From the NCBI GenBank assembly GCA_900319225.1, contig ONNV01000001.1, positions 1-64,000 on the forward strand: a stretch of DNA of 64,000 nt, read 5' to 3'. Positions within the stretch are counted from its first letter, which is position 1. Each line of letters opens with the position of its first letter. The notes beneath the pieces were generated by a model. The model did no database searches and was not told the origin of the DNA. It saw only the letters and a program-made list of their open reading frames with translations. The translations under genes and the position numbers were made by a program. Positions 42,391-51,758 of this stretch are shown one piece after another. This DNA comes from an uncultured Prevotellaceae bacterium. Its GTDB lineage: Bacteria > Bacteroidota > Bacteroidia > Bacteroidales > Bacteroidaceae.

Positions 42391-42867
42391 TCAAAAAATC
42401 CTATCGTCAGTACGCTGTAGGCAATATTCTAGCAGTGAGCGGGAGGCTTTGAGCACGTCATTGTAGGTGGTCTCAAAATCTCCTGTATACCAGGGATCTG
42501 CAACATCACGGTCAATGCCGGCGAATGACATCATAAGGTGAACCTTGTTTTGCGGATCATCGGGAATTATATACTTGAGCCAGCGCAGATTCATGCGGTC
42601 CATACATATGATAATGTCAAAACGGTCATAGTCTGAGCGTGTTATCTGACGTGCGGTCTTGCTCTTGTCAAATGGTATGGCGTGCGCATTGAGGCAGCGC
42701 TTGGCAGGCGGGTAGATTGAATTGCCTATCTCCTCGGTCGATACGGCCGCGGATTCTACGTAGAATTGCTCCTCAAGTCCGTTCTGACGTATCAGGTCCT
42801 TGAAAATGAACTCTGCCATTGGTGAACGGCATATGTTGCCGTGACATACGAATATGATTTTTTTCAT
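42391..42867 (-). CDS. Low-molecular-weight protein-tyrosine phosphatase
   Basis: The 158-residue protein has the LMW-PTP P-loop CHGNICRS (C8-X5-R14 with S15) at its N-terminus and the general-acid segment DPWYTGDF near residue 120. It is of normal length and cytosolic. Such enzymes dephosphorylate tyrosine kinases of capsule export or other phosphotyrosine proteins; no BY-kinase gene is nearby. Its start overlaps the stop of the S9 peptidase by 4 bases, so it is co-translated with it. Confidence 0.95.
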   Translation of the reverse strand: MKKIIFVCHGNICRSPMAEFIFKDLIRQNGLEEQFYVESAAVSTEEIGNSIYPPAKRCLNAHAIPFDKSKTARQITRSDYDRFDIIICMDRMNLRWLKYIIPDDPQNKVHLMMSFAGIDRDVADPWYTGDFETTYNDVLKASRSLLEYCLQRTDDRIF

Positions 42868-44948
42868 TGATTCATGCAGTTGCGGTAAAAGAATCTGAAA
42901 GTGCGTTTCTTAAGGTACTCGCTACCCAGGTCATGGGTGTGGCCGGGCAGATAGAGCTGCTCAAAATCCTTGTTGTGCTTAACAAGCTCTGATACTACCT
43001 GGAGCGTTGATGCGGGATCCACGTTGTCATCCATCTCGCCGTTTATCAGGAACAGTTTGCCCTCCATTCGCCAGGCGTTGTCAACGTTTGAGTTCTCGGA
43101 ATACCAGGGGCCGATGGGCCATCCCATCCACTGCTCGTTCCACCATATCTTGTCCATACGGTTGTCATGGCAGCCGCAAAGCGCTACGGATACCTTGTAG
43201 AAATCATTGAAGAACAGCAGGGCGGAGAGTGCGTTCTGTCCTCCTGCCGAATAGCCGTAGATACCCATGTTTGACGTATCCATATAGGGGTATTTCTGCT
43301 GGGCTGCCTTTATCCAGAGGATGCGGTCGGGGAACCCGGCGTCCTTGAGGTTACGGTAGGCTACGTCCTGGAAACTCTTGGAACGGTTGTCGGTACCCAT
43401 GCCGTCTATGGTTACCACGATGAATCCCATCTCAACCAGATGGCTGAACCGCTCGTAAGTGCTGAAATCCTTTGCTACGAATGAGTCATGCGGTCCGGAG
43501 TAGATGTACTCCACGACCGGATATTTCTTACTGGGGTCAAGATTCATGGGGCGGTATATATTGCCCCAGATATCGGTCTTGCCGTCACGGCCTTTGGCGT
43601 GAAACACCTCAGGCAGTATGTAGCCTGCGTCAAGCATACCGGTTATATCCTGCTGCTGGAGTCTGAGCAGAACTTTTCCGTCTTTGGCACTGCGAACCAC
43701 GCTCTCATACGGCTTGTCCGGACGTGACCAGTTATCTACAAACGCAGTCCAGTCACGGTTGGGATGTACCTGATGGTTGCCGTCATCGGGAGTGAGGTCA
43801 GTTATCTTGCCGCTCTTTATCTCCAGACGCAGCAGATGCTTGTTGTAGGGATCTTCACCCTTGGATGCCCTGTAACCGTTGGCGTAGAACAGGATGTAAC
43901 CCTGCTCCTCATCAATACGCTGTATCTCACGTACGTTCCATGAGCCTTTGGTGAGCTGGTGGATTGAGCCGTCGGCGGCATCTATCATATAAAGGTGGCG
44001 CCAGTCATCACGCTCAGAAATCCAGAGGATATGACGTCCGTCATCCATCCAATGGCGGTAGAGGTCATTGTAATAGACGAAGGTCTCGGATTTCTCCTCG
44101 GCTAGAATACGTGAGGTGCCGTCTGTGTTGATGGCTACAAGCTGGTAAAGCTGATGCCCGCGCCGGTTATACTCAAAGGTGAAGAAACGGGAATCAGGTG
44201 ACCATCGGCCCAGTGAGAGCTCATACTGGTTCTGCCAGGGTGTGGTGTCAATGGGAATCTGCTTGAGTGCAGTTACATCAAACAGGGCTGGGACGGCCTG
44301 GGGCAGGGGATCGCCCGGCTTGTCATAGTCCAGCCAGCGGTATTTGGGCTGCACCTGGTCATCAGGGCGGGAGTCACGTAGCAGTATCTGGCGCTGTTTG
44401 TGCTCCTGTTTGCGCAGGGCCGATATGTATCTGGAGTCAGGTGACCAAAAATATTGCGAATAACCATCCTGCTCATTGCCGTCAAAACTCAGCTGGGTCA
44501 GTTCTCCGCTCTCTATATTTCGCACCCAGATGTTGTTGTCGCGAACCAGACACTCCCAATTGCCGTCCGGAGAGCGTGTCCCGGTCTGGGCTCTGCCAGG
44601 GTATCCGCCGCCGAATCCACCTCCGAATCCGCCCCATCCGCCGCGCTGGCGCTCAGGTGCACGGAATGAATCAAGCGTATCATGGCTCACCTGGGTCTTG
44701 GTTAGAGTCTTGAGGTCAACCTTGTAGTATTCAGTACTGTCCTGGCCGGTGGTCTGATAACAGAATGCGTCAGAACCTCTCCACTGCGGTGTTACAGGAC
44801 CGTATTTGTCTTTATAGAGGTATTTATAGACATTGTCAGTTGCTTGCTTGTAAAGCTGCTCGAACGGGTCTTGCTGCTGTGCCATGATGGCTGTTCCGGA
44901 TGTGGATGACAGCAGTAGGATGGATAGAATTATTCCGTATTTGTTCAT
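42864..44948 (-). CDS. Secreted S9 family peptidase (dipeptidyl-peptidase IV-like)
   Basis: The 694-residue protein has a signal peptide ([24 protein letters not shown]), a DPP IV N-terminal beta-propeller (about residues 70-440) and a C-terminal S9 hydrolase domain with [14 protein letters not shown] (nucleophile Ser), the Asp in [10 protein letters not shown] and the His in LPGHTHDLG. It probably removes X-Pro or similar dipeptides in the periplasm. A glycine-rich insert, [16 protein letters not shown] (about residues 104-119), interrupts the propeller N-terminus. The frame extends 6 codons upstream, but the signal fixes the start at 44948. Its promoter box TAATTTTG (minus, 44964-44971) overlaps the divergent one. 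Confidence 0.93.
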   Translation of the reverse strand: MNKYGIILSILLLSSTSGTAIMAQQQDPFEQLYKQATDNVYKYLYKDKYGPVTPQWRGSDAFCYQTTGQDSTEYYKVDLKTLTKTQVSHDTLDSFRAPERQRGGWGGFGGGFGGGYPGRAQTGTRSPDGNWECLVRDNNIWVRNIESGELTQLSFDGNEQDGYSQYFWSPDSRYISALRKQEHKQRQILLRDSRPDDQVQPKYRWLDYDKPGDPLPQAVPALFDVTALKQIPIDTTPWQNQYELSLGRWSPDSRFFTFEYNRRGHQLYQLVAINTDGTSRILAEEKSETFVYYNDLYRHWMDDGRHILWISERDDWRHLYMIDAADGSIHQLTKGSWNVREIQRIDEEQGYILFYANGYRASKGEDPYNKHLLRLEIKSGKITDLTPDDGNHQVHPNRDWTAFVDNWSRPDKPYESVVRSAKDGKVLLRLQQQDITGMLDAGYILPEVFHAKGRDGKTDIWGNIYRPMNLDPSKKYPVVEYIYSGPHDSFVAKDFSTYERFSHLVEMGFIVVTIDGMGTDNRSKSFQDVAYRNLKDAGFPDRILWIKAAQQKYPYMDTSNMGIYGYSAGGQNALSALLFFNDFYKVSVALCGCHDNRMDKIWWNEQWMGWPIGPWYSENSNVDNAWRMEGKLFLINGEMDDNVDPASTLQVVSELVKHNKDFEQLYLPGHTHDLGSEYLKKRTFRFFYRNCMNQ

Positions 44949-44963
44949 GAGGATTCTTTTTTG

Positions 44964-44980
44964 CAAAATTATTAAATTCG
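44964..44980. promoter_or_regulatory. Interlocked divergent promoters (S9 peptidase / aminopeptidase P)
   Basis: The minus-strand TAATTTTG (44964-44971) and plus-strand TAAATTCG (44973-44980, TTCG variant) lie one base apart. Polymerase bound at one should block the other. Confidence 0.55.
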
Positions 44981-44987
44981 CACTATT

Positions 44988-46784
44988 ATGTCAAACATGA
45001 GAATAGATACATTGCGCCGACTGATGGCCCTCTGGGGATGGGATGCTGCCGTTACGGTAGGTCAGGATCCCCATAACAGCGAGTATACACCTTTGCGCTG
45101 GTGCCAGCGGGAGTTCATATCCGGGTTTACAGGGTCGGCCGGCGTAGTGGTGGTGACAAAGGATCACGCAGGTCTTTGGACCGATTCACGTTACTGGATC
45201 CAGGCTGAACGTGAGTTACAGGGCACCGGTATTGAACTGCACAGGATGGTATCGGTTGAGGATAATGAGTGGATAGAATGGATTGCCCAAAATATCCCGG
45301 CCGGCGGAAAGGTGGGCATAGACGGGCTTTGCATGAGCATGAGTGAAGCCAGACAGCTGGAGTGTGCCATCGGGCCTGCGGGAGGTAAGGTGGTCTCAAG
45401 GCCGGATTATCTGGAGGAGATGTGGGCGGACCGTCCGTTGTTGCCTCAAGGTGATGTATGGATTCATGAGGATAAATATGCCGGACGCAGCAGGAGTGAC
45501 AAACTCACGTGGCTCCGTTCTGAACTTGACAAGCGGGGATGCAGGTATATGTTCCTTAGCTGCCTTGATGAGATAGCATGGCTTCTTAATATAAGGTCAA
45601 ATGATGTTGAGTACTGTCCGTTCGTGATATCGTTTGCTCTGGTAGGGCCGGAGAGTGTTGAACTGTTTGCTGACGTTTCAAAATTCCGTCCGGATGTACG
45701 GGCAGAACTTGAATTTTCAAATGTCAGAGTCCATCCATATGCTCAGGTTGGGACATATATCGGCTCTATGGAGTGTGAGGGCAAGATTTTTATTGATGAC
45801 AGCACTCTTAACTTTGAGACCGGAACGGCAATTGAGAACCGGTTTGGAAAAGATGGCATGGTTAGGGGCGGATCTCCCGTTGAATTGGCCAAATCCGTAA
45901 AGAATGAGACAGAGATAGAGGGATTCCGCAAGGCTTACCTTCAGGATGGTATAGTGCAGACCCGTTTCTTTAAGTGGCTGGAGGAGCAGATGGCATCCGG
46001 AGCCCGTATCACAGAGTCTGATGCGGCCGATGAACTGCACCGTCTGCGCGCGGCCATGCCGGATTTTCTGGATGAGAGTTTTGAGACCATATCGGCCTAC
46101 GGAAAGAATGCCGCCCTGCCGCATTATGAGACCGTACGTGGCAAGGATGCCGTGCTGGAGCCCCACGGACTCTATCTGAATGACAGCGGAGCCCATTATA
46201 AATATGGTACTACCGATATAACCCGTACCGTACCGCTGGGACCGCTTACTGATCTGGAACGTGAGGACTATACCCTGGATATGAAAGCTATGATTGGCCT
46301 TGCCATGGCTGTGTTCCCTGAGGGTACGCCAGGATGCCGTATTGATGCGATAGCACGCCGTCCTCTCTGGCAGTCCATGCGTAACTTTGGTCACGGAACC
46401 GGACATGGGGTGGGTAATGTGCTGTCCGTACATGAAGGCCCCCAGACCATAAGACAGAATCTCAAGAACCAGCCGTTACTGCCCGGCATGATTACGTCCG
46501 ATGAACCCGGAATTTACAGGGAGGGACTGCACGGAATACGTCATGAGAACATGATTCTCTGTGTGCCGGCCGGAAGCAATGAGTTTGGTAACTGGCTCAG
46601 GTTTGAGACCCTTACACTTACATATCTTGATACGGCTCCGCTCATGACTGACCTGATGGACCGGCAGGAGATAGAGTGGCTTAACGCTTTTAATTCAAGA
46701 GTGTTGGATATTTTGACACCTTATCTGAGTGATGATGAGGCGCACTGGCTCGCAGCCAAAACCAATTCAGTACGCATTTTTTGA
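44988..46784 (+). CDS. Aminopeptidase P family (M24B) Xaa-Pro aminopeptidase
   Basis: The 598-residue enzyme has two creatinase-type N-terminal domains and a C-terminal pita-bread catalytic domain. All five metal ligands are visible: Asp in YLNDSGAHY, Asp in GTTDITRT, His in GHGTGHGVG, Glu in TSDEPGIY and Glu in RHENMIL. It cleaves the N-terminal residue before proline. There is no signal peptide, so it acts in the cytosol, after the periplasmic S9 peptidases. The length (~600) is that of the long APP1-like group rather than the ~440-residue PepP. Confidence 0.94.
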   Translation: MSNMRIDTLRRLMALWGWDAAVTVGQDPHNSEYTPLRWCQREFISGFTGSAGVVVVTKDHAGLWTDSRYWIQAERELQGTGIELHRMVSVEDNEWIEWIAQNIPAGGKVGIDGLCMSMSEARQLECAIGPAGGKVVSRPDYLEEMWADRPLLPQGDVWIHEDKYAGRSRSDKLTWLRSELDKRGCRYMFLSCLDEIAWLLNIRSNDVEYCPFVISFALVGPESVELFADVSKFRPDVRAELEFSNVRVHPYAQVGTYIGSMECEGKIFIDDSTLNFETGTAIENRFGKDGMVRGGSPVELAKSVKNETEIEGFRKAYLQDGIVQTRFFKWLEEQMASGARITESDAADELHRLRAAMPDFLDESFETISAYGKNAALPHYETVRGKDAVLEPHGLYLNDSGAHYKYGTTDITRTVPLGPLTDLEREDYTLDMKAMIGLAMAVFPEGTPGCRIDAIARRPLWQSMRNFGHGTGHGVGNVLSVHEGPQTIRQNLKNQPLLPGMITSDEPGIYREGLHGIRHENMILCVPAGSNEFGNWLRFETLTLTYLDTAPLMTDLMDRQEIEWLNAFNSRVLDILTPYLSDDEAHWLAAKTNSVRIF

Positions 46785-46825
46785 TTTTATTAGATTTGTT
46801 ATATTTATTCAATCGTAGGTTTGAT

Positions 46826-46833
46826 TACCTTTG
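46826..46833 (+). promoter_or_regulatory. TACCTTTG promoter box of the 46893 membrane protein
   Basis: A consensus TAnnTTTG box lies 59 bases upstream of the ATG, giving a leader of about 50 bases. Confidence 0.65.
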
Positions 46834-46892
46834 TATTGTAACTAACTAATTTATAAGGGGAACTATTCTTCTGACATAAACTATCACAACTG

Positions 46893-47708
46893 ATGCATTT
46901 ACAATCGGTATTTCTTATGATCCCGGCAATCGTGGGGTTCCTGGGCGTTTTATCTTATCTGGTACTGGCACCCAAAAGTGATTTCTACAGGAAGCAAAAA
47001 CGCTTTATTACGGTTTTGTCCTGTTTTTTCCTTTTTGCGTCACTGTCATCTGACACTGATTCAAAAATGATGCTGCATTTTACTCTTTTTGAGCAAGCCT
47101 GCGCTCTGGCTCTTGCTCCTTGTTTCATTTCCCTTATTAAGGAGTATGATTCCGATAAGCGTTACGGACTTCTGTTCAAGCTGTGCTGTATGATACCTAT
47201 GATTCATCTGGTAGTAGGCATTGAGACTGTTTATGTGGCAGGTTATGATAATTCCGTGAGGATCTTTATAGAGTCCCTTACATTTAACGGCCCCATGTTC
47301 CCGTATCTTGACAATAACGCGCAAATTGTGGTATATGCCGGCTATACATATATGTTCAAGACGTTTGTCCTTGTGAATTTCCTGCTGTTCGTCATAAATA
47401 TGATGAAGTTTGTGGTAAACGGAGGTTTCAAGATAAGGGAGTCCCTTTCATATCTGTTCAAGTGCGGTCAGGCAAACGTGGTACGCGTGTTCTATCTTCT
47501 GGTTCTGGTATTCTTCCTGATATCAATTCCGGCTCTGATGCTTGGCAAGGGCAGCTATGCAAATAATCCCGTCGCCACGTTTGTGGCTTGTGTCATTCAG
47601 ACATACGTAATAGTCATGATTACCATTACAGGCTTTGCAGGCCGTGTTGAGAGCCAGTCTGTATGCGGAATAATCAAATCTGTAAGGAAGAGACGCATTA
47701 AGGGCTGA
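46893..47708 (+). CDS. Seven-helix-type membrane protein lacking a DNA-binding domain
   Basis: The 271-residue protein has about seven membrane helices and ends in a short basic tail (KSVRKRRIKG). Its layout resembles the N-terminal membrane half of the membrane-AraC regulator at 53861-55063 (helix order, a short loop after the second pair, length to the last helix) but it stops where the regulator's linker and HTH begin. No enzymatic motif is seen. It may be an orphan sensor domain or unrelated; sequence identity to the regulator is low. Candidate small RNAs follow downstream. Confidence 0.6.
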   Translation: MHLQSVFLMIPAIVGFLGVLSYLVLAPKSDFYRKQKRFITVLSCFFLFASLSSDTDSKMMLHFTLFEQACALALAPCFISLIKEYDSDKRYGLLFKLCCMIPMIHLVVGIETVYVAGYDNSVRIFIESLTFNGPMFPYLDNNAQIVVYAGYTYMFKTFVLVNFLLFVINMMKFVVNGGFKIRESLSYLFKCGQANVVRVFYLLVLVFFLISIPALMLGKGSYANNPVATFVACVIQTYVIVMITITGFAGRVESQSVCGIIKSVRKRRIKG

Positions 47709-47771
47709 TTTCAACGCATATTCACCTTATCAATATAATTGTCATACAGTAGGATTGGATTCTGCTGAATG

Positions 47772-47886
47772 AAAAAAACAAGAGACTCGCTACACAGCGG
47801 GTCTCTCGTTCTCAATAGTCCTTTTCCAATAATTGAAATTTAGATGAACCGGTTTCACAACCAATCTTCTCTCTCCTTGTTTGCAT
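47772..47886 (-). ncRNA. Candidate small RNA s3
   Basis: On the minus strand a TATATTTG box (47889-47896) precedes a ~112-nt unit ending in AGAGACCCGCTG/CAGCGAGTCTCT-type hairpin (47781-47806) and a T-run. Its 5' part (GCAAACAAGGAGAGAGAAGATTGG) matches s1 and its 3' part (TTGGAAAAGGACTATTGA) matches s2. A 24-codon ATG frame (ATG at 47886) exists, but the ATG lies 2 bases from the promoter box and would fall at or before the transcript start. Confidence 0.62.
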
Positions 47887-48123
47887 TACAAATATAGAGT
47901 CAAATTATCATCGCCCGTATATGTTTTAACGTTAAAATGCTGCGCATATCACAATTTTTACGATTTGATAGTGTGATTTGCTGATTTGACACCAAAAACG
48001 GGCATCTTTTTAAGGAATAGGGAACGAATATTAATAATGAGGGGTGATTTGCCGTATTAAAATATTGGCAATTTTGTTCAAAAATGGGCGGTTTTTGTGG
48101 CGAAACAGGCCTATTTTGTGGCG

Positions 48124-48195
48124 AATAAAAAGCAGGGAAGCGGGACTTCACAGTTCCGCTTCCCTTGAAATAAAATCTAATACCATGAAAAACAC
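48124..48195 (-). ncRNA. Candidate small RNA s4
   Basis: On the minus strand a TATCTTTG box (48200-48207) precedes ~70 nt with GTTTTTCATGGTATTAGATT and a strong 10-bp terminator hairpin GGGAAGCGG.../CCGCTTCCC (48135-48164) followed by a T-rich run. It lies divergent to the pseudouridine synthase promoter. The 47897-48123 stretch between s3 and s4 holds no recognisable gene, only AT-rich DNA with a repeated TTTTTGTGGCGAA motif near 48093-48127. Confidence 0.55.
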
Positions 48196-48250
48196 GTAGC
48201 AAAGATAAGTCCGAGAATTGTTATTTCCAAAAGATGTGGAGTTTTTTTCG

Positions 48251-48258
48251 TAATTTTG
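48251..48258 (+). promoter_or_regulatory. TAATTTTG promoter box of the pseudouridine synthase gene
   Basis: It matches TAnnTTTG and lies 23 bases before the ATG at 48282. It also rules out the upstream in-frame Met at 48234, which would precede the transcript start. Confidence 0.7.
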
Positions 48259-48281
48259 CGGCATATTATCTGCATTGTGAT

Positions 48282-49202
48282 ATGTACAACAGCAAGAAAG
48301 GAAACAGGAGGATTTATACCGCTGATAACATCAAGACCTACAAGGTAGAGGAGGAGACTACACTACTTCCTTTCCTTATTCAATCTATGCCTACACTGAG
48401 TCGTACTGAGGTTAAGTCCATGCTCAAGTACAAGCATATTGCCATTAAGGGATCTGCAATTACACAGTTTGACCATCCGCTCCTTCCTGGTGATGAAGTC
48501 CAGATCAATTTCGGCCGTTCTTTCTATAAGTTCAATAATCCTCAGGTAAAGGTGTTGTATGAGGATAAGTATATGGTTGTCATAGCAAAAGCCTCCGGCC
48601 TGCTGTCCGTGGCCAATGACAATGCACGTGAAAAGAATGCTTTCCATATCATGCGTGACTATGTACGCCATGACAATCCCGAGGCTGAGCTTTACGTTTG
48701 CCACCGTCTGGACCAGTATACATCCGGTATCCTGATATTCTCAAAGGATCAGGAGATGATGCTTGAGATGCGTTCAAACTGGGATTATTATGTAAAGGAA
48801 CGCCGTTACGTCTGTGTTACCGAGAATATTCCTGCTAAAACTGAGGATACTATAGAGAGCCTTCTGACACAGAATGACCGCATGCAGGTCTATTCTACCA
48901 ATGATGAGGAGAAAGGCCGTTTGGCTGTCACACATTATAAGGTGTTACAGACACGTGGCCGTTACGCTCTTGTGGATGTAGAGATATTTACCGGTAAGAA
49001 GAACCAGATCAGGGTTCATATGTCAGAGATGGGTTGCCCCATTGCGGGTGATATTAAATACGGTGCAGAGACCAACCCTGCCCGCAGACTGATGCTTCAT
49101 AACTACAGACTGGCATTCATTCACCCCGTTACAGGTGAACTGATGCGTTTTTCACTGCCAATGCCGACAGTATTCCGTAAACTGACTTCTACAGAAAGAT
49201 GA
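48282..49202 (+). CDS. RluA-family pseudouridine synthase
   Basis: The 306-residue protein has an N-terminal S4-like RNA-binding domain (about 20-75: LPFLIQSMPTLSRTEVKSMLKYKHIAIKG) and the RluA catalytic domain with VCHRLDQYTSGILIF (catalytic Asp in HRLDxxTSG) and KKNQIRVHMSEMGCPIAGDIKYG. It isomerises a uridine in rRNA or tRNA; the target site is unknown. It overlaps the next gene by 4 bases. Confidence 0.92.
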   Translation: MYNSKKGNRRIYTADNIKTYKVEEETTLLPFLIQSMPTLSRTEVKSMLKYKHIAIKGSAITQFDHPLLPGDEVQINFGRSFYKFNNPQVKVLYEDKYMVVIAKASGLLSVANDNAREKNAFHIMRDYVRHDNPEAELYVCHRLDQYTSGILIFSKDQEMMLEMRSNWDYYVKERRYVCVTENIPAKTEDTIESLLTQNDRMQVYSTNDEEKGRLAVTHYKVLQTRGRYALVDVEIFTGKKNQIRVHMSEMGCPIAGDIKYGAETNPARRLMLHNYRLAFIHPVTGELMRFSLPMPTVFRKLTSTER

Positions 49203-49783
49203 AAAAGAGTTTCAAACCCGGAACTATGATCTATCCGTTGCCTGCAGTCCTGGTAAGCTGTGGTGCAACACCTGATGAATATAATGTGCTTACCGTAGCA
49301 TGGACTGGTACAGTATGCAGTGATCCCCCCATGTGCTATGTCTCAATACGCCCCTCACGCTATTCTTATGACATTATAAAGCGTAACGGCTGTTTTGTGA
49401 TAAACCTCACTACAAAAGCTCTGGCACGTGCCACTGATTTTTGCGGAGTACGTTCGGGGCGTGATATGGACAAGTTCCGTGAGGCCGGCATCACTCCCGG
49501 AAAGGCCGAGGTTGTGGCCGCACCAACTGTAGAGGAGGCTCCGGTGTCAATTGAGTGTAAAGTGGTTGACATCAAACCGTTAGGCTCTCATGATATGTTT
49601 CTGGCTGAGGTCGTCAATGTTCTGGTCGATGACAGATTCATCGATGAAAACGATAAAATTGATATGGCTGCCATGGATTTGATAGCCTATACCCACGGTG
49701 AGTATTTTGATGTCTCAAACCCTAAGGGCTTCTTCGGTTGGTCTGTCCGCAAGAAGAAGGTTATCAAAAGGGAGAAGAAATAA
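49199..49783 (+). CDS. Flavin reductase family protein (FMN-binding)
   Basis: The 194-residue protein is of the flavin reductase-like split-barrel family: MIYPLPAVLVSCG, NVLTVAWTGTVCSDPPMCYVSIRPSRYSYDII and FVINLTTKALARATDFCG, with the conserved flavin-contact segments. It probably binds FMN and uses NAD(P)H, in the cytosol. Its role here is unknown; co-translation with the pseudouridine synthase is by 4-base overlap. Its 3' end overlaps convergent dsbD by 20 bases. Confidence 0.87.
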   Translation: MKKSFKPGTMIYPLPAVLVSCGATPDEYNVLTVAWTGTVCSDPPMCYVSIRPSRYSYDIIKRNGCFVINLTTKALARATDFCGVRSGRDMDKFREAGITPGKAEVVAAPTVEEAPVSIECKVVDIKPLGSHDMFLAEVVNVLVDDRFIDENDKIDMAAMDLIAYTHGEYFDVSNPKGFFGWSVRKKKVIKREKK

Positions 49784-51656
49784 ACTCCAGAAAGCGGTCC
49801 GCATCCGGATCAAAAGTGTAGGGGCCTCTCAAGAGTCTGCCCTTTGAATCCACTATTACATAGAATGGCTGTGCGTTAGCTCCGAACTTGTAACGCTGCA
49901 GCAGACTCCATCGGTCACCTACGGTGCGGATCTTTACGTTTGTTCCGTTTTCATCGATGGTTACGGGCTGTTTAAGCGGAGTCTTGTCATCTACAAAGAG
50001 TGATACCAGAATGTATTTGTCCTGTATCGTGCGGGACACCCTCTGGTCAGTCCATACGGCGGCCTCCATCTTGCGGCAGTTTACGCATCCGTACCCGGTG
50101 AAATCTATCAGTATCGGTTTGCCGCTTGCGGCCGATGCCTTAAGAGCCTGATTGTAATCAGTGAATTGGGGCTCAAGTGACTGGCTGTCCTTGGCCAGTA
50201 TCTGCGTACTCATGGGAGGGGTGAATGCACTAATGGCTTTCAGGGGTGCTCCCCACAGTCCGGGAACGAGCCATGCTGCAAAGGCTAATGATATGATTCC
50301 CAATGTTATAGATGTAGCGCTACGCTTTCCGCCTCTATTTCTGCCTATGATGCCGAACAGATAGAGTGCCAGGCAAAGCGCCATCAGGATCCACAGCAAC
50401 ACAAAAAGGTCACGTGGCAGTATGCCCCAGCCGTAAGCCATGTCGGCCACGGAGAGGAACTTGAGAGAGAATGCCAGTTCTATGAATCCCAATGTAACCT
50501 TTACCTGATCCATCCAGCCGCCGGATTTGGGCATGGACTGCAGCCAGCCGGGGAACATGGCGAAAAGGGTGAAAGGTATAGCCATGGCTACAGAGAATCC
50601 CAGCATTCCCACCGTTGGAGCCAGTATGCTGCCGGTTGATGCTGCATCAACAAGCAGGAATCCTATTATGGGACCTGTACATGAGAATGATACGATGGTC
50701 AGAGTGAGCGCCATGAAGAATATGCCTCCAATACCTGCAACTGATGATCTGCGGTCTGCACCTGTGCTCCAGCCTGAAGGCAGCGTTATCTCAAACAGAC
50801 CGAAGAATGAGAGCGCGAATGCCACCAGCATGATGAAGAATATGATGTTTACTATGGCGTTGGTGGAGAGCGCGTTCAGGGCGTTGGCTCCGAATATAAG
50901 CGTGATGGCCAGTCCCAACGCCACGTAAACGGCAATAATAGAGAATCCGTATAGTACAGCATCCCTTACAGCCTTGCGGCGTTCTGTGGCGCGCTTAAGG
51001 AAAAAGCTTACGGTCATGGGTATGACAGGCCATACACATGGAGTAAGCAGTGCTATCAGCCCCCCAAGGAAACTGGTGATGAGCAGTCCCCACAGGTTAT
51101 TGTTGCGTTCTATGACACTTTCTGCGGAGTAGGCGACAGGTGCCCAAGTGGCTGGATCATAGCCGTCAATCTGTGAGAGGTCCGCTCCGGCAGGTGCGGC
51201 TTTGGCCTCCTCCTTGTCACTCTTGTAACTGAATTCAATACGTTGCGGCGGCAGGCAGCTTTCATCATTGCAGGCTCCGTAAGTGAGGTTGCCCTCCATC
51301 AGCCAGTTGCCCTCTGAGATTTTAAAATCCTGAAAGAACTTGACCGTCCCATTGAAATATCGCAATCTCATATCGAATACAGGATCGAACACTTCGGTCT
51401 CATTGCCGATGAATGAGAGTGGGGTGACGGGCTGAAGTCCGTATATGGTGTCAAATATGAGTTCGGCGCTAATGGGGCCTCCGTCGGGGAGTGATGTCGA
51501 GTAGACGTGCCACCCATCCGAGGCTGTCAGGTCAAAACTGAGCCTTACTATATTATCGGCGCGGCTTTCAATGCTGTGCTTGTGAGTCACCGGCTTGGGC
51601 CCGATACTGAACTGGGCCACCATAACCAGCGACATTAAATATGTCAGAAATGCCAT
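49764..51656 (-). CDS. dsbD: Thiol:disulfide interchange protein DsbD
   Basis: The 630-residue protein has a short signal, an N-terminal periplasmic DsbD-alpha-like domain (about 20-150, with GACNDESCLPP redox Cys pair), eight-helix membrane domain (about 195-460, with TPCVWPVIPMTVSFFL and SCTGPIIGFLL, the intramembrane Cys) and a C-terminal thioredoxin domain (CVNC in FTGYGCVNCRKME). It carries electrons from cytosolic thioredoxin to the periplasm. The frame extends 13 codons upstream, but Met at 51656 precedes the signal. The upstream box TATCTTAG (minus, 51673-51680) is a variant -7 site. Confidence 0.94.
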   Translation of the reverse strand: MAFLTYLMSLVMVAQFSIGPKPVTHKHSIESRADNIVRLSFDLTASDGWHVYSTSLPDGGPISAELIFDTIYGLQPVTPLSFIGNETEVFDPVFDMRLRYFNGTVKFFQDFKISEGNWLMEGNLTYGACNDESCLPPQRIEFSYKSDKEEAKAAPAGADLSQIDGYDPATWAPVAYSAESVIERNNNLWGLLITSFLGGLIALLTPCVWPVIPMTVSFFLKRATERRKAVRDAVLYGFSIIAVYVALGLAITLIFGANALNALSTNAIVNIIFFIMLVAFALSFFGLFEITLPSGWSTGADRRSSVAGIGGIFFMALTLTIVSFSCTGPIIGFLLVDAASTGSILAPTVGMLGFSVAMAIPFTLFAMFPGWLQSMPKSGGWMDQVKVTLGFIELAFSLKFLSVADMAYGWGILPRDLFVLLWILMALCLALYLFGIIGRNRGGKRSATSITLGIISLAFAAWLVPGLWGAPLKAISAFTPPMSTQILAKDSQSLEPQFTDYNQALKASAASGKPILIDFTGYGCVNCRKMEAAVWTDQRVSRTIQDKYILVSLFVDDKTPLKQPVTIDENGTNVKIRTVGDRWSLLQRYKFGANAQPFYVIVDSKGRLLRGPYTFDPDADRFLEFISSPF

Positions 51657-51758
51657 GTGTGTTTGTTTTGCGCTAAGATAAGCAAAAAACTTCAAGTGTA
51701 TGAGCCAAACAGGTTCTTGTATTATTTATTATATTCGCATTTAAATTTGGTTCTGAAT

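Noticed and set aside
44267..44727. Overlapping plus-strand frames of 70-150 codons opposite the S9 peptidase
   Set aside because: They are antisense to well-conserved propeller sequence and have the composition of shadow frames, including the complement of the glycine-rich insert.
47814..47886. 24-codon micropeptide (ATG at 47886, minus strand) in s3
   Set aside because: The ATG lies two bases from the promoter box and so at or before the likely transcript start; the s1 relative has no ATG at this place. Kept only as a note.
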